From Hahella sp050299855 (GTDB taxonomy: Bacteria > Pseudomonadota > Gammaproteobacteria > Pseudomonadales > Oleiphilaceae): a stretch of 64,000 nucleotides of DNA. The notes under the pieces were generated by a model. That model made no database searches and was not told the origin of the DNA. It worked only from the letters and a program-made list of their open reading frames with translations. A program made the translations under genes and the position numbers. Positions within the stretch are counted from its first letter, which is position 1. Each line of letters starts with the position of its first letter. The stretch covers positions 62,001 through 126,000 of the forward strand of contig JBNKWQ010000011.1 of assembly GCA_050299855.1 (NCBI GenBank), read 5' to 3'. This document shows positions 42,933-52,304 of the stretch, in pieces.

Positions 42933-44516
42933 ATGAACGATAATCCTGAGTTATCGGCCGAGCTCGACTATGATGTCGACTACGAGCCCGGCCAACAAAA
43001 TATTCAGGTACTGGGCTTGGATGTTCATAACCCTGTTTTCGGTATCAGTGCGCTCCTAATCTTGCTTTTTGTCGTCGGAACATTAATGTTCCCTGCAGAC
43101 GCCAAAGAAATGCTGGTCGGTGCCAGAACCTGGTCAATCAACCACTTTGACTGGCTGTTCATGATCGGTGGCAACCTGTTTGTGATTTTCTGTGTGGCCG
43201 TCATTATTCTCCCTGTCAGTAAAATTCGTCTTGGCGGTAAAAATGCTAAGCCGGAATTCTCCCGTATGTCCTGGCTAGCCATGCTATTTGCTGCAGGCAT
43301 GGGCATTGGCCTGATGTTCTGGAGCGTGGCAGAACCTGTGGCCTACTATACCGACTGGTACGGAACGCCCCTAAATGTGGCCGCCAACACACCAGAAGGT
43401 AAAGCCCTTGCACTAGGCGCTACCATGTTCCACTGGGGCCTCCACCCCTGGGCCATGTATGGCGTGGTGGCTTTGGCATTGGCATTTTTTGCTTATAACA
43501 AAGGGCTGCCGCTGACCATTCGCTCCGCTTTTTTCCCAATACTGGGTAATAGAGTATGGGGACCCATCGGCCACTTCATTGATATTCTGGCTGTATTGGC
43601 GACCATCTTTGGCCTTGCAACATCTCTCGGCTTCGGCGCCCAACAAGCTGCCAGCGGTCTGAACCATGTGTTTGGTATTGATAACAATATCACCACCCAG
43701 ATTGCCATCATTATCATGGTTACTGCGATTGCATTGATTTCCGTAGTCAGAGGCCTGGATGGCGGCGTAAAAGTGTTGAGTAACATCAACATGGGTCTGG
43801 CTCTTGTGGTACTGGTCTTTGTTATCGCCACTGGCTCTATCACCGGCTTCTTTTCCAATTTATTTACCATGTTCGGCTCCTACGTACAAAACATCGTGCC
43901 GCTGAGCAACTGGGTAGGTCGCGATGACCAGACCTGGTACACCGGTTGGACTGTATTCTACTGGGCCTGGTGGATCTCCTGGTCGCCATTTGTCGGGATG
44001 TTTATCGCACGTGTTTCCAAAGGACGCACCATTCGGGAATTCATGGTTGCTGTACTCCTCATTCCAACGGTTGTCAGCGGTGTCTGGATGGCTGCGTTTG
44101 GCGGCAATGCCCTGGATCAGGTTCAAAACAATGTAGGTGAACTGACCAAAGGTATCGGAGATGTTTCGCTGGCAATGTTCAGCATGCTGGAAAACCTGCC
44201 CCTATCTGAAATCATGTCATCGCTGGCCATTCTGTTGGTGTTGGTTTTCTTCGTCACCTCTTCCGATTCCGGATCATTGGTAATTGATGGCATAACAGCA
44301 GGCGGGAAGGAAGATGCCCCGGTCACTCAGCGCGTATTCTGGGCCACTATGGAAGGAGTTATCGCCGGCACATTGCTGTTTGGTGGTGGCGCTGAAGCCT
44401 TGGGAGCGCTGCAGGCGGGAGCCGTAACTGCAGGCCTGCCCTTTACTGTGGTGTTGATTTTTATGTGCCTGAGTCTTTATAAAGGCTTGAACCGTGAACT
44501 GGTCCTCTACCGATAA
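42933..44516 (+). CDS. BCCT-family betaine/choline transporter
   Basis: 527 residues, about 12 helices. Signature strings: RMSWLAMLFAAGMGIGLMFWSVAEPVAYY (the glycine-rich stretch and sodium site) and WTVFYWAWWISWSPFVGMFIARVSKGRTIREF (the aromatic substrate box). It imports betaine, choline or carnitine coupled to sodium or protons. Between the dgc operon terminator and its own terminator, with the shared TGTCG motif upstream, so betaine (the substrate of GbcA) is the best guess. C-terminal tail is short (RELVLYR), unlike the long osmosensing tail of BetP, which suggests uptake for catabolism, not osmoregulation. Confidence 0.94.
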   Translation: MNDNPELSAELDYDVDYEPGQQNIQVLGLDVHNPVFGISALLILLFVVGTLMFPADAKEMLVGARTWSINHFDWLFMIGGNLFVIFCVAVIILPVSKIRLGGKNAKPEFSRMSWLAMLFAAGMGIGLMFWSVAEPVAYYTDWYGTPLNVAANTPEGKALALGATMFHWGLHPWAMYGVVALALAFFAYNKGLPLTIRSAFFPILGNRVWGPIGHFIDILAVLATIFGLATSLGFGAQQAASGLNHVFGIDNNITTQIAIIIMVTAIALISVVRGLDGGVKVLSNINMGLALVVLVFVIATGSITGFFSNLFTMFGSYVQNIVPLSNWVGRDDQTWYTGWTVFYWAWWISWSPFVGMFIARVSKGRTIREFMVAVLLIPTVVSGVWMAAFGGNALDQVQNNVGELTKGIGDVSLAMFSMLENLPLSEIMSSLAILLVLVFFVTSSDSGSLVIDGITAGGKEDAPVTQRVFWATMEGVIAGTLLFGGGAEALGALQAGAVTAGLPFTVVLIFMCLSLYKGLNRELVLYR

Positions 44517-44583
44517 GGTTTCCAGGCAACACCCTTATGGCCTCCAACCAAATACAGGTTTGGCCTAATATAAAGCAGTAATG

Positions 44584-44617
44584 AAAAGATCGCTGACCTC
44601 AGGTCAGCGATCTTTTT
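44584..44617 (+). terminator. Terminator of the BCCT gene
   Basis: AAGATCGCTGACC-tca-GGTCAGCGATCTT with flanking A and T runs. Perfect stem. Confidence 0.93.
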
Positions 44618-44713
44618 AAGTACTGACCTGGTAATGCTCCACATGTGACTATCTATTATAACTTTCGATAAACTTCTTTCTATAAATAACTATCCACGAG
44701 CGAGGTTGCTGAA

Positions 44714-44956
44714 ATGATGATTGCAGACCTGGTCGACCAGGAAGATCTCCGTGAATACCTCTTGCAGACCGGAGCCCCGATTCCTGCGGGTGTGTCTGCC
44801 CAGGAGGCCGTCAGCATTGCTTTAGGCTGGCTCTGCACACAACCAGTCGCAAAGCGGCACCAGGTGGACCATATGGCGCAACAGCTAATGACAAAACCAG
44901 AATACCTGCTGCCCGAAGTGAAGTCGGCCCTGGAGATTCTTCTGATGCAGCGGTAA
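44714..44956 (+). CDS. Small hypothetical protein, 80 residues
   Basis: Not recognised. MMIADLVDQEDLREYLLQTGAPIPAGVSAQEAVSIALGWLCTQPVAKRHQVDHMAQQLMTK..., predicted all-helical and soluble, one Cys. It has GAGG about 7 bases upstream of ATG and follows the BCCT terminator, so is probably its own unit. The periodic leucines suggest a small helical bundle. Confidence 0.6.
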   Translation: MMIADLVDQEDLREYLLQTGAPIPAGVSAQEAVSIALGWLCTQPVAKRHQVDHMAQQLMTKPEYLLPEVKSALEILLMQR

Positions 44957-45261
44957 CTCGGCCGCATAACCAGATAAAGCCACTTTGCCGGCACCCCTTA
45001 CCGCATGGGCGTTCTAACATCATGCGACTCCTATCATCATGTGCCTTCCACCATCACGACTACGATTTTCGTCGTAACGAATGAAAAATACTGCAAACTT
45101 TAGTTACTGACAGTTAATCACCTCTAATAATTTACGCCTACTTACTATAAGCTTGCCTGCGTTAGCAATTTATGTGCGTATGGCCCTGCCTGCCGAATTT
45201 TACCGCAGCCTCAGGAAGCCAATATGATTCTGTCACTGATCGAGTATTTGAAGCATCTTGT
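44957..45261. other. Intergenic region before the diguanylate cyclase
   Basis: About 300 bases, A/T-rich towards the end, with a few short direct strings (ATCATGCGACTCC/ATCATGTGCC). The frame of the next gene opens at 45172, but nothing supports translation there. Confidence 0.4.
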
Positions 45262-47022
45262 ATGAAGTGCACCTGCCCTATCATTTTGCGTTACTTACTC
45301 GTGATTTTGTGGATTCTACCAGTCCAGAGCGTTCATGCAGAAGATCAGCAACCCTCGCCGTTGTCCCCTTCGGATACTGAAATTCGCTACCTAGATATCG
45401 ACCACCTGCCTTCCTCACCACTGGGCCGCTACCTGGATTTCCTGCCTGAATCAGGCAACCCGTTATCGCTGACCGAAGCCTATGCTCTCTATTCTTCTAA
45501 TGCTTACCGGCAGACCACAAGTGATGTGCTCAGTTTTGGTATAGGGGCGCAGGCTGTTTGGTTGCATCTGGCGGTATTCAACAATTCAAGCTGGATTGAA
45601 ACCCGTCAGTTGGTGATTGACTTGCCCTGGCTGGATGATATTCAGGTAAATGTTGTTCATGACCAATTTTTACCTTATGAACGCTTTCAGGTAGGTGACC
45701 AGTGGCCGTTTGAAGCACGTCCGGAAAAACAGAGGGGTTTTTACCTGCCGCTGAAACTTCCACCGGGCGCCAGCGATATCTTTATCCGGGTTGCCACCAG
45801 CGACCCCTTGGTGACACCGGTATATCTGTTGGATGAAGGACAAAAGAATCATCTGCTGGAACTGCAGAATTACACCTATGCCTTCGTGTATGGCTACCTG
45901 ATCGCGTTAATGTTGTACAACATCATTCTTGCCGTGGCCATCGGCAACACCAGCGGTTTGTTTTATTCGCTCTACCTTGGCTGCTTCCTGCTGATGAACC
46001 TGTCCTACACCGGCCACGGTTTTCGCTGGATCTGGCCCGAGGCAACTGAGCTTCAGCGTTGGAGCCCACCGCTGACCATGATTATTTACGGCTCAGCGGG
46101 ATTACTGTTTGCCAATCATTTCCTGGGTTTTATCCAGCATCATCCAAGAATATTCAAAAGTTCCATGGCGTTGTCGGTAGCCGCCATGGGTATGCTGGCT
46201 CTTAGTTTTACGCTGGATGCCCAAGTACTGGGGCTGCTGACTGCTTTCGCTTTTGCTGCCACGCTTACCCTTGCATTGTTGGCTCTGGGCATATTCGCCT
46301 ACCTCAAGCGGTTGCCCACTGCCCGCTATTTTCTGGTCGCCGCGATCGCAGGTATTGCCGGTGCAGGTATGACCACGATCACGGTTTGGGGCCTGATACC
46401 CTATTCCCAATTGGGCTATCGGGCCGTGGAAATCGGCATGCTCATGGAGGCGACACTGCTGGCGCTGGCACTCGCGGCCAAATTACGCCTGTCTGAAAAA
46501 GAGCGTCAGGAAGCCAAGTACCTTGCTGAAATTGATCCACTAACCGGCCTCAACAATCGCCGGGCGTTTTACCGTCAGGCTCACAAACTCTGGGAGCTGG
46601 CAGCTCAGCAGGGTTACACCCTCAGTGCCGTGGTGATCGATATAGATCACTTCAAGCAACTAAATGACACACATGGCCATGCTTGCGGTGACCAAGTACT
46701 GAAACTACTGGCAGCGACTATCAGTGCCCAGGTTCGCAAAGGCGATATTGCTGTGCGTTGGGGTGGAGAGGAATTTATTATCCTGCTGAATCGAACTTCA
46801 CTGGATGAAGCCAGTCAGTTGGCTGAGCGCCTACGCCGGTCTATTGAAGACATGGAAATAGAACAACTGGAAGCGGATCACAGCTTTACCATCAGCCTTG
46901 GAGTGGCAGAAATGCTGGATAAAGATGCCGGAGTGGATGATTTGATTAAACGCTCCGACAAGGCTCTATACCGGGCTAAAGCTTCCGGCCGCAATCGCAC
47001 GATGACGCTTCAGTCAGACTAG
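45262..47022 (+). CDS. 7TM-DISM diguanylate cyclase
   Basis: 586 residues from ATG 45262, which places a signal peptide at the start (MKCTCPIILRYLLVILWILPVQSVHA); the frame also opens at 45172. Then a periplasmic 7TMR-DISMED2-like sensory part (about 35-190: WLHLAVFNNSSWIETRQLVIDLPWLD), seven membrane helices (about 195-395) and a cytoplasmic GGDEF domain (DPLTGLNNRRAFY...VVIDIDHFKQLNDTHGH...AVRWGGEEFIILL). The active site reads GGEEF, which is usually active. The periplasmic fold often binds carbohydrates. It makes c-di-GMP in response to an unknown signal; no partner nearby. Confidence 0.93.
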   Translation: MKCTCPIILRYLLVILWILPVQSVHAEDQQPSPLSPSDTEIRYLDIDHLPSSPLGRYLDFLPESGNPLSLTEAYALYSSNAYRQTTSDVLSFGIGAQAVWLHLAVFNNSSWIETRQLVIDLPWLDDIQVNVVHDQFLPYERFQVGDQWPFEARPEKQRGFYLPLKLPPGASDIFIRVATSDPLVTPVYLLDEGQKNHLLELQNYTYAFVYGYLIALMLYNIILAVAIGNTSGLFYSLYLGCFLLMNLSYTGHGFRWIWPEATELQRWSPPLTMIIYGSAGLLFANHFLGFIQHHPRIFKSSMALSVAAMGMLALSFTLDAQVLGLLTAFAFAATLTLALLALGIFAYLKRLPTARYFLVAAIAGIAGAGMTTITVWGLIPYSQLGYRAVEIGMLMEATLLALALAAKLRLSEKERQEAKYLAEIDPLTGLNNRRAFYRQAHKLWELAAQQGYTLSAVVIDIDHFKQLNDTHGHACGDQVLKLLAATISAQVRKGDIAVRWGGEEFIILLNRTSLDEASQLAERLRRSIEDMEIEQLEADHSFTISLGVAEMLDKDAGVDDLIKRSDKALYRAKASGRNRTMTLQSD

Positions 47023-47045
47023 ACCGGACGGTTGCTGGCCTGTGG

Positions 47046-47528
47046 TCAGCCCCGCCGTTTAACCGGAATCCAGATCTCTTCCTCTGCTTCGGGGTCCAGT
47101 GGGCTATAACCTTCAGGTAAACGTTCAAAGTGTTCTCTTGCATCGAGCTCGTATTCCGAACTTGGGAGCCATTGGCCATAGATACGCTCCATGGTTTTGG
47201 GAAAATCACTCGGCAGCCCTCGGTGTACGAACACGGCATAGGTACCCCCCTGCAGTCTGTATTCAGCCATGTCTTTCGGAATGACATCGCAGTTGGCAAC
47301 TTCCACAACTGCCCACTTTTCAAAACGGACCTGTGGTAGAAACTCCGCCAGCTTACCGTCACCGTATACCTGCATGGAAATATAGTCAGAGGTCGTGCGG
47401 TGTTGGATTTCGTGTCGCCTGGGCATAAATCTGCGCCAGAGTGCCGTCGTTGTGTTTTCTGCCAGGGTCATGCTTTCATGCATACCGATCAATGTAAGCG
47501 GCGGTTGGAAAATAATATTCGGTTCCAT
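47046..47528 (-). CDS. GyrI-like effector-binding protein
   Basis: 160 residues (MEPNIIFQPPLTLIGMHESMTLAENTTTALWRRFMPRRHEI...), single GyrI-like/SOUL-type small-molecule domain: beta start, LWRRFMPRRHEI helix, YRLQGGTYAVFVHRGLPSDFPKTMERIYGQWLPSS and end EEEIWIPVKRRG. Family members bind hydrophobic ligands and are often fused to AraC regulators; here it stands alone with no DNA-binding part. Start at 47528 has AAGGA six bases upstream; the ATG two codons earlier is on that ribosome site. Confidence 0.85.
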   Translation of the reverse strand: MEPNIIFQPPLTLIGMHESMTLAENTTTALWRRFMPRRHEIQHRTTSDYISMQVYGDGKLAEFLPQVRFEKWAVVEVANCDVIPKDMAEYRLQGGTYAVFVHRGLPSDFPKTMERIYGQWLPSSEYELDAREHFERLPEGYSPLDPEAEEEIWIPVKRRG

Positions 47529-47579
47529 AGTCATCCTTTGAAAATAAATCCTGGAGTATATTTCCAGAAGTGTTTTGCA

Positions 47580-48071
47580 CTACTTTCCAGTCGGCGACTT
47601 CAATAACAATTCACCTTCAACAGGCACGAACACGGAGGCCGCGTTCATCAGAGACATCGAAGTTAACTTCGGCACACCATAGACTTCAACAGTGGTTCCG
47701 TATGCCTGCCGAAGCTTAGTCACCAGCAAATCGAAATCACCATCCCCGGACGCCAGCACCAGCACATCCGAATGCTTACCATACTCCATTGCATCGATAG
47801 TGATACCAACATCCCAGTCCCCTTTCGCCGATCCGTCAGATCGCTGAATATAGGGTTTCAGTTTTACCTCAAACCCGATGGCTTTCAGAATATTCTGAAA
47901 TTGTTTCTGTTTTTCATCACCACGGTCAATGGCATAGGCAATCGCCTTCACCACCTGCCGGTTTCCCGCCACCTGCGCCCAGAAGGCGTTGTAGTCGAAG
48001 TGGCGTTGGTAAGCCTGCCGGGTGGTGTAGTAGATGTTCTGCACATCGACCAGAATTGTGACTGTTTCCAT
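47580..48071 (-). CDS. NYN-domain (LabA/DUF88-like) protein
   Basis: 163 residues, single NYN domain, a PIN-like ribonuclease fold. Acidic pattern: ILVDVQNIYY (first Asp-x-x-Asn), KGDWDVGITIDAM and LVLASGDGDFDLLVTKLRQ (SGDGDF motif). Such proteins act on RNA, but the substrate is unknown. No neighbouring gene hints at a partner; the GyrI-like gene lies 51 bases downstream on the same strand. Confidence 0.88.
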   Translation of the reverse strand: METVTILVDVQNIYYTTRQAYQRHFDYNAFWAQVAGNRQVVKAIAYAIDRGDEKQKQFQNILKAIGFEVKLKPYIQRSDGSAKGDWDVGITIDAMEYGKHSDVLVLASGDGDFDLLVTKLRQAYGTTVEVYGVPKLTSMSLMNAASVFVPVEGELLLKSPTGK

Positions 48072-48685
48072 TAAATTTTGCCTGTGGGATTAAGCGACCA
48101 GATTGCGGTATTTTGGATCGACTCACAACGCCAGTGTCATAAATATACTATTGGGATCTTCGCAGTAGCTGGCAAAGAGACCCCACAGTTTAAACCCCAT
48201 CCTCAAATACAAATCAACAGTATGATGTATTGAACATTATCATAGCGCTTCCGCACTTCCTCTTCGGTTGCCCACAGATGATCTGGTAAGTATTACACCA
48301 TCATCGATGCTGGCGGGCAGAGGTGCTTATATCGCCGGCAGCATTGCAACTGCCGCGTCCATTCCGGATAACGCCAGGTACGTATTAAAGATCAGGCAGT
48401 CGATCATAACCGCCGCAGCTTTCTTGAACAGTCAGCCCATACTCTCAGGGTCGCTCTGCGCTGAGTAAAAACGCCGTCCCATCCTGCAGCACATTTACTT
48501 CACCAGGTGGAAGGTCATTGACGCTGTGGAAAGTATTGGTGGCGAGGCTCCGCTATATTGTTAATAAAATACCCCTATATTTAGTACAATTTTTGCTTAC
48601 CCCACCGACCCGGTTTTGTCACACTAGTTAATTATCAATAGTCACTTCCGTGAATGAAGAATCAACATTGGCCTAATCTAAATCT
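48072..48685. other. Decayed intergenic region with gene fragments
   Basis: About 600 bases without an intact gene. On the minus strand 48123-48227 encodes DLYLRMGFKLWGLFASY...FMTLAL then a stop, which looks like the C-terminal end of a GNAT acetyltransferase (LY-x-x-x-GF-x-x-x-G). Further fragments are out of frame. The plus-strand frame at 48268-48468 has no recognisable product. Confidence 0.45.
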
Positions 48686-49741
48686 ATGACTCGGGAAGAC
48701 TCACCAAATCTCGCCCAGGAACTCAGGTTTCTGGAGCGTAAACGCCAGGCGCTGCTCAGGGTCGTCAGGCTGACGGCGTCGCTTGAGAAATTGCGGCAAG
48801 GTTATGAAGCCATGCTGCATTTGGGCCAGAAAGATCACCCCCTGCCCATCAATGCGGTCAAGCTGTTTGAACAGCTGGGTCGTAAGGTGCGCAACCTCTC
48901 TGACACGGATATCAAGCTCAGGCTTAACGGTCTGGACAAGTTGGTGTTGAAATCACAACTTCAGGTCAGCAACGCGGTGGCAGAACTGACCGACCCGAAA
49001 TGCAGTGACTTGCAACTGGAAACAGTGTCCCAACAGATACGGGATTTCCAAAGGCTCGCCCATACCGATATCGCCCTGCGTGTGTTGGTGGAGAGGCGCA
49101 GGATTGAAATCCCCCCGCTGAAACTATCGCTGCCGATTGACGAGCTGAAGACTAAGATCAGTGAAGTCACCCACCAGGAACGTCACTGCCGGGTAAAGGT
49201 GTCGGAACGGATTAACGCCATGCGTGTGGACCTGCAGCGTATTATCCACAGCGGCCTTTGTTCTGAGGCCCAGAAAAGTCTCCTTGGGGCGATGGATGAT
49301 GCCTTGAAAGAGAACATCGCCCACATTAATGCCGGCAAGAGCATTGAGGATCTGCCGACCCCTGTGGAAGATTTCGAACTGGAAACGGTAGCAAACTACC
49401 AGATCGAGCCGGCATCCCCCCTGCCACAGCCGATCGTTGAAGAGCCATCGGCGACATCAGCAACCCACGCCACTATCCCTCAAAAAAGCCAAAGCCGTAT
49501 GGAGGAATCTCAGACTGCGAACAGCGGCAAACCTTCTGGCACAAGCACCCGGCAGACCACAACCGAAACTTCCGAGCTGGCCAGTAAACCGAAGGCTGCC
49601 GCAAAGCCTGCACGCACCGGTTTGGTCGAAAGATTCAAAATCTGGTTATCTACACCTTGGGAAGTCTCCTGGAAAGATACGGACAAGGATAAAAAACAGC
49701 ATGGCTCGACTTCTTCTGAGAACCGCAAAAAACAAAAATAG
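48686..49741 (+). CDS. Hypothetical coiled-coil protein with disordered tail
   Basis: 351 residues, not recognised. N-terminal three-quarters is alpha-helical with heptad-like charge (LAQELRFLERKRQALLRVVRLTASLEKLRQGYEAML; IDELKTKISEVTHQERHCRVKVSERINAM), then a low-complexity Ser/Thr/Pro/Ala tail (about 245-310) and a basic, aromatic end (GLVERFKIWLSTPWEVSWKDTDKDKKQ). No signal peptide or membrane helix. No operon partner. Intact frame and typical codon use support a real gene, possibly structural or scaffolding. Confidence 0.68.
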   Translation: MTREDSPNLAQELRFLERKRQALLRVVRLTASLEKLRQGYEAMLHLGQKDHPLPINAVKLFEQLGRKVRNLSDTDIKLRLNGLDKLVLKSQLQVSNAVAELTDPKCSDLQLETVSQQIRDFQRLAHTDIALRVLVERRRIEIPPLKLSLPIDELKTKISEVTHQERHCRVKVSERINAMRVDLQRIIHSGLCSEAQKSLLGAMDDALKENIAHINAGKSIEDLPTPVEDFELETVANYQIEPASPLPQPIVEEPSATSATHATIPQKSQSRMEESQTANSGKPSGTSTRQTTTETSELASKPKAAAKPARTGLVERFKIWLSTPWEVSWKDTDKDKKQHGSTSSENRKKQK

Positions 49742-49848
49742 AGTCCGATATTGATGCCCACACCGCGTTCCTCGAAGACTTCTTTCACCCCTCAATGACT
49801 ACAACTTTAGTCTAAAAAAGATAAGTAAAAATTAAGAACCGGTGCTGA

Positions 49849-49900
49849 TTGAAAACTGACCTGTCTTTGATATTATCGCCAATGTTCTTAATCGATAAAG
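49849..49900 (+). promoter_or_regulatory. Promoter and LacI-type operator of the alpha-glucoside operon
   Basis: TTGAAA (49849-49854), 16-base spacer, TATTAT (49871-49876). Starting 11 bases later is the pseudo-palindrome CTTAATCGATAAAG (49887-49900) with the central CG of LacI-family operators. It lies over the expected transcription start, so repression by one of the LacI proteins downstream is likely. Confidence 0.6.
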
Positions 49901-49957
49901 ATAAACAAACACAGCGATATAGCTGTACTCAACAAAATAAAAATAAGGTATTTCTCT

Positions 49958-51220
49958 ATGAAACTTAATCAATTAAGTCGCCTTACCTTGCTCTCTTCCG
50001 CTTTTTTGCTAGGCGCACCTGCTCAAGCCGCCACCGTCACCATCTCCTGTGGCGCTGTCGGGGTGGAACTGGATATCTGCCGCCAGGGTGTTGAGGCCTG
50101 GGCTGCGAAATCCGGCCATGAAGTTAAACTGGTTTCCACACCCAATTCTTCCACTGAACGCCTGTCGTTGTACCAGCAGATCCTAAATGCCCAATCCACC
50201 GATATCGATGTCATGCAAATTGATGTGGTGTGGCCGGGGATGCTGGAAAAACACCTGCTGGATCTGAAGTCGCACACCAAGGGGAAAGAGAAAAACCATT
50301 TCCCCTCACTGGTAAAAAACAACACTGTGAATGGCCGTTTGGTTGCCATGCCCTGGTTTACCGATGCTGGTGTTCTCTACTACCGCAAGGACCTGCTGCA
50401 TAAATATGGCTTCGAGGCTCCTACCACCTGGCAACAACTCAGCGACACGGCACAGAAGATTCAGGTCCAGGAACGTCAGGACGGTAATGATCAGATGTGG
50501 GGATATGTGTGGCAGGGTCGTGCTTATGAAGGGCTGACCTGCGATGCCCTGGAGTGGATTTACAGTTTTGATGGCGGCACCATCATTGATGCGGATGGCA
50601 AGATCACCATCAATAATCCACAAGCCGCCAAGGCGCTGGATACGGCCAAAACTTGGATAGGCACCATTTCTCCTGCCGGTGTATTGAACTATACCGAAGA
50701 AGAAGCTCGGGGCGTCTTTCAGTCCGGCAATGCCGTATTCATGCGGAACTGGCCCTATGCCTGGTCTCTGTCTCAGGCAGATGACAGCCCGATTAAGGAC
50801 AAAGTCGGCGTGGTCGCCCTGCCCAAGGGTGGTGATGACGGGCAGCACGCTGGCACGCTGGGTGGCTGGCAACTGGCCGTTTCCCGTTACACAAAGAACC
50901 CTGAGGCGGCAGCAGACCTGGTGGCTTACCTCACCAGCTATGAAGAACAGAAGCGCCGCGCTATTGAAGGTTCTTACAACCCCACTATTACCACCCTATA
51001 CCAGGATAAAGAAGTTCTTACCGCCGTTCCCTTCTTTGGCAGCCTCTATGAAACCTTTGCCAATGGTGTAGCACGTCCCTCCACCCCAACCGGTGATAAA
51101 TATGGCCGCGTCAGTAACGCTTTTTTTAACACTGTTCACAGTGTCTTATCCGGGCAAACCGAGAGCCAGGCGGCATTGGCCTCATTGGAAAAACAGTTGA
51201 AGCGTACGATACGACGGTGA
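49958..51220 (+). CDS. ABC sugar-binding protein (alpha-glucoside type)
   Basis: 420 residues with a Sec signal peptide (MKLNQLSRLTLLSSAFLLGAPAQA). It is a cluster B sugar receptor (MalE-like): ATVTISCGAVGVELDICRQGVEAW, then LSLYQQILNAQSTDIDVMQIDVVWPGML, WFTDAGVLYYRKDLLHKYG, DALEWIYSFDGGTIIDADGKITINNPQA and GTLGGWQLAVSRYTKNPEAAADLVAYL. The wording resembles ThuE/AglE (trehalose, maltose, sucrose). The gene cluster with two permeases, an ATPase and an alpha-glucosidase supports an alpha-glucoside ligand. Periplasmic. Transcribed from the promoter at 49849. Confidence 0.9.
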   Translation: MKLNQLSRLTLLSSAFLLGAPAQAATVTISCGAVGVELDICRQGVEAWAAKSGHEVKLVSTPNSSTERLSLYQQILNAQSTDIDVMQIDVVWPGMLEKHLLDLKSHTKGKEKNHFPSLVKNNTVNGRLVAMPWFTDAGVLYYRKDLLHKYGFEAPTTWQQLSDTAQKIQVQERQDGNDQMWGYVWQGRAYEGLTCDALEWIYSFDGGTIIDADGKITINNPQAAKALDTAKTWIGTISPAGVLNYTEEEARGVFQSGNAVFMRNWPYAWSLSQADDSPIKDKVGVVALPKGGDDGQHAGTLGGWQLAVSRYTKNPEAAADLVAYLTSYEEQKRRAIEGSYNPTITTLYQDKEVLTAVPFFGSLYETFANGVARPSTPTGDKYGRVSNAFFNTVHSVLSGQTESQAALASLEKQLKRTIRR

Positions 51221-51338
51221 CGAGAACCTCCCTGCATAGCGCCTGAATGTTCTATAAAGACATAAAGGCACTACGCAGGGTGTACGGCTATCATTCACCA
51301 ATGGACACCTACTGCTCATCAACTCAACGGTAATTCCA

Positions 51339-52304
51339 ATGGCAGACTTATCCTCGCAATCTATCGCAACTTTGGCGGCACAGCCGGAATCCCGTTCAGG
51401 CAACCTCAGCAAGAGCCGGGTAAAGGCCGCCTGGACCTTTATCACGCCCATGCTGATTCTGTTGGCCCTGGTAGCGGGCTGGCCGTTGTTGAGAACGATC
51501 TGGTTTGGCTTTACCAATGCCAGTTTCGCCGACCTCAGCGCCATGGAGTGGATAGGATTCGACAATTACCTGGTGTATGAAGATGGCGAGTGGTACGGCT
51601 TACTGGCTGATATGGAATGGTGGGGTGCAGTCTGGAATACGCTGTATTTCACGCTGGTCACTGTCTCTGCCGAACTGGTGCTCGGCACTATTGTTGCCCT
51701 GACACTCAATGCCCAGTTCGTCGGTCGAGGCATTGTCCGCGCCGCTATCTTAATCCCCTGGGCCATCCCTACCATTGTCTCTGCCAAAATGTGGAGCTGG
51801 ATGCTGCACGACCAGTTCGGGATTATCAACCATCTACTGATGTCAGCAGGCTTTATCGATACACCCCTGGCCTGGACCGCCAACCCCGAACTCTCCATGT
51901 GGGCAGTCATCATGGTCGATATCTGGAAGACCACGCCCTTCATGGCCCTGTTAATTCTGGCAGCACTACAGATGCTTCCTTCAGATTGCTATGAGGCTGC
52001 CAAAGTAGACGGCATTCATCCAGTGAAGGTGTTCTTTAAAGTCACGCTTCCCCTGATTACACCAGCCGTCATGGTGGCGGTGATTTTCCGGGCTCTGGAT
52101 GCGTTACGGGTTTTCGATCTGATTTATGTGCTGACGTCCAACAGTTCGGAAACCATGTCGATGTCAGTATTTGCCCGACAACAATTGGTGGAATTCCAGG
52201 ATGTCGGTTATGGCTCAGCAGCTTCCACACTGTTGTTCCTCATCATTGCCCTCATTACCGTGGCCTACCTTTACCTTGGCCGCAAACATCTGGGAGATGA
52301 CTGA
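51339..52304 (+). CDS. ABC sugar permease (MalF-like)
   Basis: 321 residues, six helices, with the EAA loop YEAAKVDGIHPVKVFFKVTLPLITPA that docks on the ATPase. Long first periplasmic loop (ASFADLSAMEWIGFDNYLVYEDGEWYGLLADM) as in MalF-type proteins. Works with the next permease. Its stop overlaps the next start (TGATG), so the two are translated together. Confidence 0.92.
   Translation: MADLSSQSIATLAAQPESRSGNLSKSRVKAAWTFITPMLILLALVAGWPLLRTIWFGFTNASFADLSAMEWIGFDNYLVYEDGEWYGLLADMEWWGAVWNTLYFTLVTVSAELVLGTIVALTLNAQFVGRGIVRAAILIPWAIPTIVSAKMWSWMLHDQFGIINHLLMSAGFIDTPLAWTANPELSMWAVIMVDIWKTTPFMALLILAALQMLPSDCYEAAKVDGIHPVKVFFKVTLPLITPAVMVAVIFRALDALRVFDLIYVLTSNSSETMSMSVFARQQLVEFQDVGYGSAASTLLFLIIALITVAYLYLGRKHLGDD

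Noticed and set aside
48268..48468. 66-residue open frame in the decayed spacer
   Set aside because: No ribosome site and no recognisable product.
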